Below, piece after piece: positions 1-12,469 of a stretch of DNA of 64,000 nucleotides. Within the stretch, counting starts at the first letter, position 1. Each line of letters starts with the position of its first letter. The DNA is from Hyalella azteca. Its lineage: Eukaryota; Arthropoda; Malacostraca; Amphipoda; Hyalellidae. The stretch covers positions 310,001-374,000 of the forward strand of contig NW_025944642.1 in assembly GCF_000764305.2 (NCBI RefSeq), in the 5' to 3' direction. A program made the translations under genes and the position numbers. Below the pieces are notes generated by a model, which worked only from the letters and a program-made list of their open reading frames with translations, had not been told where the DNA came from and did no database searches.

Positions 1-147
1 TACAATATTTTTGAAAGAGGACGCATTTACACCAGTATTTAGCTCAGTGCAGGTACAATTAACAAGGCAGTTCTCGTCGTACCTCAGCAGCCCGCCTGGA
101 CCTCAAAATAAGCGTCGTCCATTTAGAAGCAAAAGCCGGTCTCGACA

Positions 148-375
148 GGCGACCAGCTGGCCGCTCAGCTAGTCTCGGCAGGCAACCAGCTGGCCGCTCA
201 GCTCAGGCGACCATCTGGCCGCTCAGCTCAGGCAACCATCGGGCCACTCAGCTCAGGCAATCATCGGGCCGCTCAGCTCAGGCGACCATCGGGCCGCTCA
301 GCTCAGGCGACCATCTGGCCACTCAGCTCAGGCAATCATCGGGCCGCTCAGCTCAGGCGACCAGCTGGCCGCATG
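148..375. repeat. 25-bp minisatellite, about 9 units
   Basis: Seen directly: a 25-bp unit of the form GGCGACCATCTGGCCGCTCA plus GCTCA repeats head to tail. The first unit is interrupted by an AGTCTCGGCA variant. Units differ at a few fixed positions (AACC/GACC/AATC, CATC/CAGC, TGG/GGG, CCG/CCA). It is GC-richer than its flanks. No coding sense is evident. Confidence 0.93.
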
Positions 376-1137
376 GTCGTGTCCATCTTAAGGCAAGAGC
401 TTCACATTGGCTGGTGCTTGGCTAATGTTTATTCAGAGCTTTAAATTTTTCAACATAGCTTTAGTGCAACGAATAAAACTTTAGGAGAAATATAAAACAA
501 AACCTGTCCAGATGTGCCTAAAAAATTAAAACATGAGCGCCAGTTTCACGAGTGTTTTGCTAATGTTTACCGTTGCAAGGAATTCTTCGTGCCATTTTCG
601 TCATAAGTGGTTATTCGCAGTCGGTCATTTTAGTCCTCTATAAAATATTTACAAAGTTACAGAAGCAGGGTTAAAAATTCACAACGTCTAAGAAACGTAT
701 TGAAAAAATCGCAATTATCGAACTTTCGTGATCCACTATGAATCTTGCCGGCAAAGAATTAGAATTGTAAACACCATTTAAAAATTATTCGATATTTTTA
801 AAGAAATTTGAGACCAATAAAACTCTAAGCTCCAAATAAAATTGAATTCGTTCTTTAAGACATAAAAGAGTCAACGCGCAAGAACAAATCACATTACAAA
901 CAAGCGGTGCCAAGACTCGGACGTTAGCCTGAGACGAAAGTTCACAGCATGTAACGCGATACTGAGGGACGCATTGTAGGGATGCCTAACCGCCAAGCTA
1001 CGTTGTAAATAACACAAGAGTTATTGGCAGGTAATTGACATTGACAGTGACGGCAGCGGCGCGTCACCATGCTGGACAGTGACGCATGCACATCATCGAT
1101 AGCCTTGGCTTCTTCCTATCTACGTCAGGTCTATACG
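376..1137. other. Unique AT-rich stretch, nothing recognised
   Basis: No open frame of note, no element of the families found elsewhere in the window and no clear tandem repeat. The sequence becomes GC-richer from about 1040, just before the 21-bp array. Confidence 0.6.
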
Positions 1138-1712
1138 CCACAGTGGCCGTGCTCGACGTCACAGCGGCTGTGCTCGACGCCACAGCGGCCGTGCTCGACG
1201 CCACAGCGGCCGTGCTCGACGCCACATCGGCAATGTTCGACGCCACAGCGGCTGCGCTCGACGCCACAGCGGCTGTGCTTGACCCAACAGCGGCTGCGCT
1301 CGCCGCCACAGCGGCTGCGCTCGACGCCACAGCGGCTGTGCTCGACGCCACAGCGGCTGTGCTCGACATGTGCTCGACGCCACAGCGGTTGTGCTCGACG
1401 CCACAGCGGCTGTGCTCGACGCCACAGCGGCCGTGCTCGACGTCAGAGCGGCTGTGCTCGACGTCACAGCGGCTGTGCTCGACGTCACAGCGGCTGAGTA
1501 CGACGTCACAGCGGCTGTGCTCGACGTCAGAGCGGCTGAACTCGACGCCACAGCGGCTGTGCTCGACGTCACAGCGGCTGAACTCGACGCCACAGCGGCT
1601 GAGTACGACGCCACAGCGGCTGTGCTCCACGCCACAGCGGCTGTGCTCGACGCCACAGCGGCTGTGCTCCACGCCACAGCGGCTGTGCTAGACGCCACAG
1701 TGGCTGTACTCA
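1138..1712. repeat. 21-bp minisatellite, about 27 units
   Basis: Unit GTGCTCGACGCCACAGCGGC plus T, 21 bp. Units vary mainly at GACGCC/GACGTC, CACAG/CAGAG and CTC/TAC. The period is a multiple of three, so several frames on both strands stay open for about 200 codons (plus-strand readings such as VLDATAA or CSTPQRL). The simultaneous openness of several frames argues that none is a gene. One unit is broken at about 1370, where CTCGACATG duplicates part of the motif. Confidence 0.95.
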
Positions 1713-2969
1713 CGACTCGTCAGTCATCCATGCAGTATCACAGCTGGTCTCATTTAATTTTACATTTGCATCTAAAGTTTTTTTTTCGATCGCAACATGC
1801 AAGAAATATATTTGTGCACAGCTTACTTAGTATTTTTAAAAGCCACACTAGGTCATTCAAAATATTTACGCGAGTCGAGAAGAAAATTGTCACCTATTCA
1901 ATTACAGATAGAATTATGTCTGTCATTAAAATTCTCTGGTTATCAATCGCACGCGTATAAACAAGTAAATTCTGCCATCAAACACTAAGAACATTGATTC
2001 CTGCATGTATGATTAACTTTCAGTAAGCATGAGATATTAAAATCAGGTGCTAATGATTGTACTCATTAATTCCAACAATATAAACAATTGCGTATTATAA
2101 GCACCACACCCCTTGTATAACTTGGACAGATTCCAAACAAACCCATTCATAGTAAAAATAATTCTTGCATGAACACGAAACAGAACAGAATAAACACAAT
2201 TTGACACAGAATAAACACTTTTGAACAGAATAAACACAATTGAGCGAGCGACTGAGCGTTGCGAGCGCATCGCGCAGGAAGCTGCATTTCCTGAGCGTTT
2301 ATTCGTAAACAAATTGGTTTTCTAAGCCGATAAATGAGATTTTGATTTGCGTGGTGAGCAGCGAGCAGACAAGCGGTAACATAAAATCGTTTAGGCGGAG
2401 TAACTGTTAAGAGGCAGATACGACTTGGAGGTTCACTCGCACACATCACTGACCAAGTGAAAATTCGTCTTCAAAGAAGAAAAATGTGACTAAAATTACC
2501 CAACTATAAACAAAAGTAATCACTTCATAGTTGCGGCGCACACTGACAAGAGCTAATGATCAATTTACAAATAAATTAAATGAGATTAAATCCCGCGTCC
2601 AATTCAGATGCCGAGAATATCATTTGAATGAATGAAAATCGACAGCAATATAGACGCGTACTTCAGTATGGGCGGAGCAGTTGCTGTTGGGGGTATTATT
2701 TAACTCATTCCGCATACAATTCTCGTGTCGTATTTGCTCAGATTTAATCAAGGTTGCAAGACTCGCAGAATACTCGGGCTTTTAAAGAAGTCGGGCTTCA
2801 GAATCCAGAAAACTTCAATTTTACCGCTGCGGCAAGCGTGCCTGAAATGCACACAAGCGCAGCATTTTCACCTAAGCCAGCGAGCCAGCATCAGTGCATG
2901 CGCTGTAGCCGTGGCTTTACAAGCGCGCCTTCCTGCAACAAACATGGGATTAAGCCGCTGTTTATTCTA
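1713..2969. other. Unique AT-rich stretch with one short array
   Basis: Apart from the three-unit repeat listed at 2185-2243, I see nothing organised. A short open frame on the plus strand at 2725-3012 runs into the next minisatellite and has no recognisable domain. Confidence 0.55.
2185..2243. repeat. Short tandem repeat, 19-21 bp, 3 units
   Basis: ACAGAATAAACAC recurs at 2185, 2206 and 2225 with similar spacers (AATTTGAC, TTTTGA, AATTGA). Confidence 0.75.
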
Positions 2970-3150
2970 CCAAAATGAAACCTTTTCTAACCGACTTGTT
3001 CTGCCAAAATGAAACCTTTTCTAACCGACTTGTTCTGCCAAAATGAAACCTTTTCTAACCGACTTGTTTTGCCAAAATGAAACCTTTTCTAACCGACTTG
3101 TTTTGCCAAAATGAAACCTTTTCTAACAGACTTGTTCTACCAAAATGCAA
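2970..3150. repeat. 34-bp minisatellite, about 5 units
   Basis: CCAAAATGAAACCTTTTCTA followed by ACCGACTTGTTCTG repeats almost without change. Only TTCTG/TTTTG and ACCG/ACAG variants are seen. The near-identity suggests recent amplification or active homogenisation. Confidence 0.95.
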
Positions 3151-4788
3151 CCATTGTCAATGTAAGTTGGAACCGACACAAATTTTCGAGTGAGAAAGAC
3201 ACTCTGGATAACTTGCCCGTGTCAATGCAGTGAAAACAACAATTAACTGTTATGGCAGCGCTGTAAGCTAGTTGCAGTATACACAAGCAGCCAAATGAGC
3301 CCAAACTTCGGGGCTCGTGAGAGCAATAACTTCTTTACTACGGCCTTACTTGACTTAAGCAATGAGCCACGCAAAAACGTTCAGTTTGTCGCTTAGCTGA
3401 ATGCCAAAAATTGAATACCATATCGCACAGACAGCGATACACAAGACATTTGAGGAATAACGTTTAACTGCACCAGAATTTTCATGTTTGAATAAAACGT
3501 ACCGAAAGAGCAGCTACCTTGCAAAAATTAGTTCAAATTGATGCAACTAAAATAGAACTGATAGGACTTGTGCAAATAAAATAGAAAATAACGAACGGTA
3601 GTACTGCGGCAGTCCACATTTTCTTAGAAATAAAAATAAAAGTCTTCGCTGGAAGATATTTATCATGACAGCTCGGGCTGGATGACACAATTAGGCAACC
3701 GCGGTCTTTTTTTACAACACTTCTTGTTTCTTTGTTTGTCTGTCAGCTACGAATCTTATAATCGATATTCCACACACTCGTACCTGTCCAATCGATCTGA
3801 AATTTTGCACACCAGCGTAAAGTCGGAGACCAAGCATGTATCAATTGCCATAATAAATGATTTCGAAAATTTATTTATTTTTTCATATATTAAAAAATAA
3901 AATTAATTTTTTTAATTTATGGAAATAAAATTAGAAGTTCATTGTAGATGTGTAACATCGGAGACACTGTATTCTTTAGAAGTGTTGTCTTTAAAAAGTA
4001 ATTTTTAAACGCATATCATTATTTTTGATGTCAGCAAGTGTTTATTTGGTGTAGTAAATAATGACCCATTTAGGTGCGCTGTAATGACTCACAATGGACA
4101 CAGAAATGTACTTGCCCGGTACAGGTGACAACAGTCATAGACTTCGCCTGCTGTTAGCCGTCGATGGACCAACAAAGATCATGTAATAAATAAAATAATT
4201 GATATTAATTAATTAGTAAGTGTGGCGGGCTAGACTATACGGCTGATACATCTATGAATATTATTAATACAAAATAGGCATTTTTATGTACAGCATCTGC
4301 AATGAACAATAAATCTCTTTGCGCACTGTTCCTCCATAGACGTTATATTTCCCATTAATCGCTTTTTTTTTATTAAAAAATGTGCAGCGACGGAAATTTT
4401 TTTCCTCAACTGCAATTTTTGTTACAAAATGCAACTCCGGATGAATGAAGCAAGCAAGCTAATGAAAAGTGAGCTTCATTCCAGACGTACGAGCAACAAC
4501 CACAAAAACAGTTTCCCGAGCAGCATTAGTTTGCTAACAACACGACTATTTTGTGTCGCTAAACAACTTAAACTTGCGATTCACTAATGAAGATTTGCAG
4601 CTGACAGCCGGAACTGGTTTGCTGACGTCGTGCGTTGCTGGCTTTTTGCTTAATTAGTGGATTTTTGCGTCTGTTTTCCCAAGTTCTGATGTTCTTCAAA
4701 AGGTGGAGCATAAACTAAGGACATGCGTTATCGAGTCCGAGATTGAATGATGGCCACATTTACTCGTTTATAAGTTCATTGTTTGCGC
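3151..4788. other. AT-rich stretch, possible old transposon remnant
   Basis: At about 3715-3850 there is TTTGTTTGTCTGTCAGCTAC followed by ACCTGTCCAATCGATCTGAA and ATTTTGCACACC. The wording resembles the low-complexity 'TTTGTTTGT...GAAATTTTGCA' segments common in arthropod transposon remnants. That is a resemblance only and no copy was found elsewhere here. The remainder holds homopolymer and AT-rich runs without structure that I can name. Confidence 0.25.
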
Positions 4789-4935
4789 GCAGAAAAATCA
4801 TTGAGAACTTGTCCAAATAGTGATGCCCTTTTGGCCTTTGAGTGGGCCAATTTGGCCTAGTTTAGGCTGGCAAAAGGGCGTATCAGAGCTACGTGGGTCA
4901 CAATTGGGTCGATACGATCCATTTATTTTTCGAAT
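4789..4935. mobile_element. Family B inverted-repeat element, copy 1
   Basis: The left arm reads AGAAAAATCATTGAGAACTT then GTCCAAATAGTGATGCC. The right arm, read on the minus strand, begins GAAAAATAAATGGATC and continues to ACCCAATTGTGACCC. The core contains AAAAGGGCGTATCAGAGCTA, shared with the copies at 34806, 34348, 49897 and 61096. It is diverged and encodes nothing: a MITE-like non-autonomous DNA element. Confidence 0.6.
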
Positions 4936-6416
4936 GTATCTAGTTGCGCACGCACTCGTTTTGCCTTAATAATTTAATAATAGCTTACATTTTAAAGCAT
5001 TCGTTTGGCCATTTAGTTCACATTAGCGATTGCACTCACTTTTTCAGTTTAATGGAATTCTGATGGGCAAATATTTGATAAATATTGTTAACGAGTGTCG
5101 TCAATAGTAACTTTTTTTCTTTTATCGATTTGACTTTTCTCCATGAGGTAAGTATTGGTAGCAAACTTCAGAAGTTTAAATTCTGATTAACTTACTTACC
5201 GGTGCAAGGAAAACCTTTAGAAATCTCATTTCCGTTTTATTGTTCCTGACTATAATAAATAATCGTTGTCTTAATCAAGACCTATCATTGATCATGAAAC
5301 TCATCTGTTCTCCGGGTTACCATTTAAAAATTTGTCGTAGTTACAAAGCATATTACAGTTGAATAAGTAAGTTGATATGTAGAAAAAACTCTTTTTATTT
5401 CATTTCATAGTTAAACCATTCAGATACTTTCGTTGTCAATGGAGGACAATAATATTCAAATTTCTGTAGAATAATGTTGCTAAACTGGAAAAGATATCCT
5501 TATAAAGTAATTTTCACTCGTGAAATGAACGTGTTTTGTGACCCGCTGGTGGCGTTATCTGGAAGTTAAGAAACCAATATTAAATTGGATAGACTTTAGT
5601 GTCCCGCATCAACATTTCTCGTGTCGGAAGTCTGGCAGTTGTGGGAACTAAGAGAGATTCCCATTAAAATGAGACTGCACTTCTTTGACCATAAAAAGAT
5701 TTTTTATAGTGGCGGCTCTAAGAAACTTTGTCCGTTTTTCGCGGTCCACTGATAATCTTCATTTTTTACTAAGAAGCGAATTAGAGCATATGAGATATGC
5801 CAACTTTATGCAAATTTACGAATATTTTATCCTTGTCGATTGAATCCCATTATTATGTAATAAGAAAAAAGTTATAGTCACTCGCTGTGAATAATTTACA
5901 ATTGATTCGTTTTTTAACTGAATATTTAAGGCTCCAAGTTATTGAACGATTGAATACCAAAAATCCAACAAAAGATGATTAGAAAAACGAACCACGATTA
6001 AATATTTCAGACAAGCCAGTTGTCATCGCGTCATTAATGCTGATTAGAGCGAATCGAATCTGAGCGTCGCCATATCATGTTGCCAAGAACGAAGACTCAA
6101 GAGTGCGGAATATCTCAACGCGCACATCGCACATTCGAGATAGAAGCATTTCATCAGGACTAAGATTATTCCTATATGTACTTTCAACAGAAAAAAATTA
6201 ACCACTGACAATTGTAGACGAACATTAAAAGCCTGAACTTTATGATCCTATTCTCTTGCGAACATCCAACACAGAAGTCACATTGCAAACTTCTGCTGTG
6301 CCTAGCTGTGCTCAGATCTAATTTTTAAACATGCGAAACACATCAGATCGCAACGCCATACTCGCGTTTCTGCCCAAAATACGGGCCATGTATATATACT
6401 GCATAAAGTAATGTAA
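4936..6416. other. Unique AT-rich stretch, nothing recognised
   Basis: No open frame of 60 codons or more, no tandem repeat and no family A-D element seen. Confidence 0.55.
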
Positions 6417-6418
6417 GG

Positions 6419-6615
6419 TTATCGTGTCTCTGCTAAAGTAGAGGGCACAATGCAAGTAGGCACAGTATTATTCCAACTTATCGTGTTACTGCTAGGGTTA
6501 GCAGCAAGCACAGTGCGGGCAGACACAGGGTTATGTCAGCTTATCGTGTTACAGCTATAGGGTTAGCAGCAAGCACAGTGCGGATAGACATAGGGTTATG
6601 CCAGCTATCGAGTTA
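6419..6615. repeat. Imperfect tandem repeat, 59-65 bp, 3 units
   Basis: TTATCGTGT starts units at 6419, 6478 and 6541. The second and third share GGGTTAGCAGCAAGCACAGT and GACA(C/T)AGGGTTATG. The first is more diverged. GGGTTAGC is not a telomere array: it occurs once per unit. Confidence 0.85.
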
Positions 6616-8769
6616 CTCTTCAATGAACCAATGACAGCATTGAAATAACTTGCAAAAACTTGGCGTACCTCGCCCAGCTGCAGAGCTGTTCATGGTTGCG
6701 ATGCCAAGAGGTCGTAAGCATGTCGAGAAACGCACAAAAGCGTCAATGGAACGTCGTGTTCCAGTGAGGGAAGGAATGACTGCATTGCGTTGGGCTGCTA
6801 TAGAACCACGGAATCAAAGTGGTGCGCTGTAGTTGTGATGTTTGGCTTTTAGCGAGATGCCATGAATGGTGTTAATGAAGTTAAAAGTACGATGAGATAT
6901 GAAAAAGAACAAATAAAATAACATTGATGCTCGCCGCGCTCGAATAAAACGAACTATGTCCTAGTAGCTCAAATAGAATACACGTTTATCCATTAGGTTC
7001 TTAGCTAAGAAAAGCAAAACAAAGCTTCGAATACAGCGCGATAAATATGGTCGAATGAGAACAAAGAATAAGACGTGGACGAATGAAAACAATAAGACGA
7101 ATAGACACAATAAGATTTAAGAAAATTAAATGAAATATTTTCCCCCATATGCGCTATATCAACCTTCTAAAATACTAACTTTGTGACATACGCTAAACAA
7201 ATATTTCCCACTCGTAACTTGAATTCTGAATGAATTTATTCTTTAAACAAAAGCGTGAGAGAAATACAGTGAGCCGACACAGGTGCGGAAGCCAGTCGGC
7301 CTGCTAAGGTAAAGCAAACACGGCCATTGAGGCAGTCTCCCTCTGAAAGGCGGCTATACGAGCTCCGACCGACTAAGCCTGAGATGTGATCGCGTAAAGC
7401 GAAAGTGTTCAAGGGGAGGGCTACAAATAGGCGCGATCCACCATGTGGCTTGTCACAAAACAGATCGGACTGCCAAACAAATTTTACGGATGGCAGTCGA
7501 ACCCTCGCTCCGGATCTCGAGTTGAAATAAATTCTCGACGCCGACCGAGGGAAGGAAAGGATAATCGCAAGCGATCAACTGGCAAGCGGATGGCATCGCC
7601 CGCGGTGCAAAAGGAGAATGCGGGCAACCGGCAAATAAATGCATTCTTTGAAAAGTTACACGTGGCACACATGGAATTGTTCCATGTTTGAAATCGAAAA
7701 ACGTTCGGGGGTCTTCTTCCTGTCGAGAGATCTCCTCAAACGACGAAGTATCCGTGCAAAAATTTTTAAGAAAATTACTTTCAGACTAATAGTTGTTCAA
7801 GACTGTAATACGCTTATAATCGGTCCCAATTGCCTTATACATTTCTTTGCCTTAATCAATATAATAATACATTCCTTTGCAACATCTTATTATTTAATTT
7901 AGGTTCTATCATAAAAAGAAATTTATCGAAGCAATACAAGTTGCTCAATTATAAGTGATGAAAGTTTCAAATGAAACAGTTAGGCATCTCCGTAACAGGC
8001 AATCGTCGTGTCAATTTTTTGTCCTACAGGACATGTAGGAGCCAGAGAGGCGCACAGGGTCATGGACCCGAAGATCATTAGCAGATTTCCTGGCGACAAA
8101 AGGCCGGCACTGTCCAAATCATGTCACTAATAAATGGCGTTAAGGCAACAACGGCGCGACCATTTGTGTCGTTGGCAGGAGGCTAATGAAAACAGGACGC
8201 TTGTTGCGCTGCTAGGCTAGAGACACAACCAATTAATTCAATAAGGCAAAGTTCACAGCAAGAGAACTAACTTCTTGTATTGAAGTGGAGATATGACAAC
8301 GCAAACGAATGGTAATTAAGGAAATTTACGTGAAAAATGACAGGACGGTTCAAACTACCTCCGATGGGTAAGGGAGGAAAATGCAGCTAAAAAATAATGG
8401 AACGGTCCAAACTACAATTGAATATTATTGAAGGAAATTTACAAAAAAATTTATTTGCCGGTGCTAACTATCATTGAATAATGAATATTAACGAAGAAAT
8501 TATACGAGAAAAATTATATAATTAGGCATTACATAATCATTTATATAACGTGCGCAAATACTGGCAAATTTGATATTCGTGAATAATTAATTGCCATAAT
8601 AATTAGTAATTTGTCCTTACATTTGAACAAATTTGACACGTGCGTTCGGGCAGGAGCAACGACACTCAAATTGCAGTAATTTGCACGCCCCGCTCTCAAT
8701 GAAAAAAATATTCAACCCTCTAACGCCTGACATGAGTAACTAGAGCAATATTGTCACAAGCCTACTTCC
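6616..8769. other. Mostly unique sequence with a GC-richer patch
   Basis: The segment 7260-7640 is more GC-rich than its flanks and carries short open frames on both strands (7443-7691 plus; 7453-7668 minus). They overlap and none has a recognisable domain, so I do not call a gene. The rest is AT-rich without visible structure. Confidence 0.4.
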
Positions 8770-8861
8770 AAAAAATATAACTCAGTACTCACTGCAGTGA
8801 GTGACAGAGAGCGCATTTTCTCGCCGACGAAAACTTGAGGTCACGGACGGACGGACAGACG

Positions 8862-8932
<71 letters not shown>

Positions 8933-8988
8933 GGACATGGCGAGCACAATAGTGCATTTTTTTCATAAATGAGAAAATGCACTAAAAA
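8770..8988 (+). mobile_element. Family D element with microsatellite, copy 1
   Basis: The left edge AAAAATATAACTCAGTACTC leads into the palindrome ACTCACTGCAGTGAGT, then GACAGAGAGCGCATTTTCTC, a GACG/GACA microsatellite, GCGAGCACAATAGTGCATTT and a right edge GAGAAAATGCACTAAAA. The sub-terminal AGCGCATTTTCTC and GAGAAAATGCACT are inverted, so the element can fold back. This is the longest of four copies because its microsatellite is the longest. It encodes nothing. Confidence 0.85.
8844..8935. repeat. GACA/GACG tetranucleotide microsatellite
   Basis: About 22 tetranucleotide units: GACG at the edges and uninterrupted GACA in the middle, inside family D copy 1. Confidence 0.97.
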
Positions 8989-9463
8989 GATACATTGCTA
9001 GTGAGCGCAAAATGGCTTGCACTGATGGTTGCCGCCACGTACGACAACTTTAAAATGTGCGTACAAACGTCCTCAGGTTGCTACACTCAATAATTTACGC
9101 ATAATTAATTCAAGTTGAAAGTTATGTTCCCGGGGAGTGACTGACATACGGCGTTAGATGGTTGAAAAATGACAACTACAGAAAATGTTAAAAAATTTCA
9201 AATTATCGAGACATGCCGAGACAGAAATAGGTTCACGACTTGAGCTTTTACACAAACCAATTACAGGAGGCAACTGCCGAGCATCAGGCAGGAATTATTC
9301 GAAGTCTTTGAAGATTGAAAGCTCGCCTAACGTCTTCAGTTGGGAAAAGAGAATGAAAAGAATACGCGATGTAATTAAATGCCCGGTAGTATGAGGGGAG
9401 CAGAACTCTGGTAACATAACACGTATTCAAGAATCAAAAGAAGCAAGTAATTATGAGATAAAC
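8989..9463. other. Unique sequence, nothing recognised
   Basis: One 69-codon plus-strand frame (9185-9394) lacks any recognisable motif; no repeats seen. Confidence 0.5.
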
Positions 9464-9660
9464 GAAGCAGATAAATATGTATAAAGGGTCCAAGCAGATA
9501 AATATTTATCAAATAAAGCAGGTATAAATATGAAATAAGGGAAGCAGATAGTTATGTATAAAAGGTCCAAGCAGATAAATATTTATCGAATAAAGCAGGT
9601 AAATATGAAATAAAGAAAGCAGGTGAAACAAAGGAAGCAGATAAATATGAAATGAATGTA
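9464..9660. repeat. 77-bp tandem repeat with nested sub-repeats
   Basis: Units start at 9464 and 9541 (GAAGCAGATAAATATGTATA versus GAAGCAGATAGTTATGTATA). A third, decayed part continues to about 9660. Each unit is itself built of variants of AAGCAGATAAATAT. Confidence 0.88.
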
Positions 9661-10659
9661 GGAGGCAAATATAAAACAACTCATAGTGAAATAACAGTCG
9701 CGCTACACAATGTAAGTTTAAACGCAGTGTACCCGCATGCAATCAAGTATCGTAAATGAACATAGGACTTCGTTTCTCGCTTCACACTTCGAATGAAAAT
9801 TGCAGAATTACTTTAAATGCTTTCAAAGAACTCAATAGACCCAATCATGGATCACTGCATTAACATCGTCCATACGCTCGTAGTATCAAGTGAACATTAA
9901 TGTCATCCATATATTAGTAATGGGTCGCTTGCCGAAGACCACCACTGCCCTGGATGTAATGGACCATCATGATTCCTGCCTTCTGGAACGTAGCCTTCAA
10001 CACTTCAAGCCGTCCGTATCTAGGCCGTGGGTTGAACCAGCCCTCGGTCGAACGGCCACTTGTCGAAGGACAATAAATTTTGGAACAGAACGATGGTATA
10101 TGAAACCTAACCTCAGATGCGGTGAACGTAAAATTACGTAATTTAACGATGCCCGGAAGTCAGATTCGATCCGCGGCCTGGTGGTGCACGGCAGGTCCTA
10201 TGCGAGGCCGGAGGAAGACAAAGCCGAGTGGTTCACGGCTGATTGGTGGATGTCCGGAGAGATCCAAGGCGTTCGATTCAGGGCCTATCGGTGCACAAAA
10301 TTGGTGGTGCACGGCTGCGCTCCCGTTAGTAATAATTGCTTCGCATTTTGTAATTAATAAGGCACTTGAAATATTTATGGCGTTTCTCAGGGTATTCTTA
10401 ACATGCATAATCAACGGTAAATTGGTAAATTTTAATATTTTGAATAATAATATGGTAATATTTTAATTTAAATGGCGTAGTTAACAAAGGTTGGGCGAGT
10501 TACAGGCAGTCAGGGAAATATCTCAGGGCATTCTGCGCTCGCCAGGAAATAGTAGGAAATAACATCAGCGTCGGGCAGAGATAGCGCGCCCCACGACCCA
10601 CGTACTACCCCTGACCCACCTTAATTAATAAATTAACGAGCTTGTAGCAGCATGCGCAT
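9661..10659. other. Unique sequence with a GC-richer patch
   Basis: 9930-10320 is locally GC-rich. TGGTGGTGCACGGC occurs at 10170 and again near 10302, the second preceded by a similar context. Open frames on both strands overlap (9890-10141, 10122-10466, and 10160-10414 minus). No splice-bounded coding pattern was clear. Confidence 0.35.
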
Positions 10660-10980
10660 AAATATATGGATGTTCTCATATAGACTTTTATAATTTACAA
10701 CGTGGTTACCATATAAAAGAATGTTTTCATATACATTATACGAGATTGTTCCCAGATATAAGGTTGTTCTCATATTTAAGATTGTTCTCATATACAAGAT
10801 TTTTCCCACATATAAGGTTCTCACATACAAGATGGTTGACATATATAAGATTGTTCTCATATATTAGGTTGTTCTCATATATGAGGTTGTTCTCACATAC
10901 ATGGTAGTTACCGATAACACTTAAACAATTCTCATATACAAGATTCTCATATATAAAATTGTTCTCATATCTAAAATAGT
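10660..10980. repeat. Degenerate 18-bp minisatellite
   Basis: The consensus is close to AAGATTGTTCTCATATAT, repeated about 17 times with many substitutions, some short units and a more diverged left half. The minus strand reads as degenerate MRTILY blocks, which follows from the period and is not evidence of a gene. Heavy divergence suggests an old array. Confidence 0.85.
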
Positions 10981-12469
10981 TCCATCATCTGCACTTTTCA
11001 CTTCCAAACAAAGTAGAGTAAGTAGTAAAATCTATTCCTACCATTACGAACAAACAAGATGAGTTATATAATCTATTCTTACATCAATCAACAAACAGTT
11101 CAACAAAGGCAAATCTATTCTAAAAATCAATGGTTATTCGTAAATCTTAGGAGATATTACGCCATTTCGTAGCTTCACGTACGATAGAAGCAATGCGGTA
11201 TAAAGACATACATATGTGTGCTTTGTCTGATACCGGGCAAACATATGAGCCCCCGCATGCCCAGTTAAGATGCAAGATCATGTAAAAATAGCAATGGACA
11301 TCAAGATTAATTATTATAAATCAAAAAGTAGAGAACTAATTATAAAAACATCAACCGCGATTGTAATTATGATTCCGACTCGCAATAAGCCTGAGCTGCA
11401 CTATGAATTATTCCAAGAACTACACACGAAGTTTGCAAGTGTAATTCCGGAATAGCGTTCTACTTGAATTAAAAAAGCAATCTATTCGCAATTGAAGTAA
11501 TCCTATTCGAACTAGACGTCTTTAAGAATTTGAACCCCTTTTCATTTTATTCTCAATAAATAAATTGCCTTCAGTATTTATCGTACCTAAATGCCATGGT
11601 AACGAGAGTTGCTGCCGGCATACAAATGAGTACACGAAAAGAAACTTTCGCAAGAACTTAAGCAAAATCTTAGCTTAAATTGGAACTTCCCATATTTGTT
11701 AAGAGGCGCAGCAAAATTGGAAAACAACATAAACTGAAGAAACGCACCCGGTATCCAATATACCCGGCAATGACGGTACGTTTCCGTAAAAACACGACCC
11801 ACAGGCGCACCAAAAATTTTTATCCTTCCTGGACCAGTCGAAATGACATCCTTCGCCGCGGCTCAAAACCTGGCGCGTCCCGACTGTTTTTTTTTTATTT
11901 TTTTTGGGGAAAAAGAAAACCGGAGATGTTTTCTGAAAATAATGGGCTAAAATTGTTGCAAAATGAGCCTGATGCTCCTCGTTGGCGGTTTCAAAAGTGT
12001 TGTGTTGTTTCGCTGCAAGGAACAATACCAGAAATTACTTCGCTAAATTTTACCATCCTGGTCTAGATTGCTCTCCTCTTCGACGAAACTATAAAGAAAA
12101 CAACATCTTTCTACACAGTTGACGAGTGAAAATGAACCTGCCGCCGCATCAAACTACGTCATTTTTTCATTTTGATTCATGGAAGGTGGGGAAATTTTCC
12201 AATATCATCGCCCCTCTTCCAACGATAACTAACAGAACACATGCCCATCCTGATGCAATATATCGCAAAAAAAAACTGCACGGCTTCTTACGGAACTGCT
12301 TAATTTATTCATTTTATTTTGTGTACCTACTTAGGTTAGTGCCGTTCTCTAAGAGATGTAATGAAGACAAATAGCATATTGTTTTTCATTAAACGTATCA
12401 AATTATTTCATGTTATTCCAAAATTTACCATCACCTGCTGTCGTCCGGATGCCTGACTCGCGAAACTTG
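10981..12469. other. Unique sequence, nothing recognised
   Basis: The two longest frames (11680-12066 plus, 128 codons; 11699-12025 minus, 108 codons) lie on top of each other. A poly-T run at 11886-11904 crosses both. Neither shows a domain. Confidence 0.45.

Noticed and set aside
1064..1713. Frames of about 200 codons on both strands (VLDATAA, CSTPQRL, STAAVAS)
   Set aside because: They are a 21-bp minisatellite with a period divisible by three, so every frame free of stops in one unit stays open. Several frames on both strands are open together.
6419..6615. Telomere-like GGGTTAG
   Set aside because: It occurs once per 60-bp unit and is not itself tandem.
10140..10175. GATTCGATCC as a tRNA T-loop
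   Set aside because: The flanking bases do not form a T-arm stem and no cloverleaf could be built.
11680..12066. 128-codon plus-strand frame
   Set aside because: It crosses a long T-run that encodes FFFYFF, overlaps an opposing frame of similar length and has no domain.
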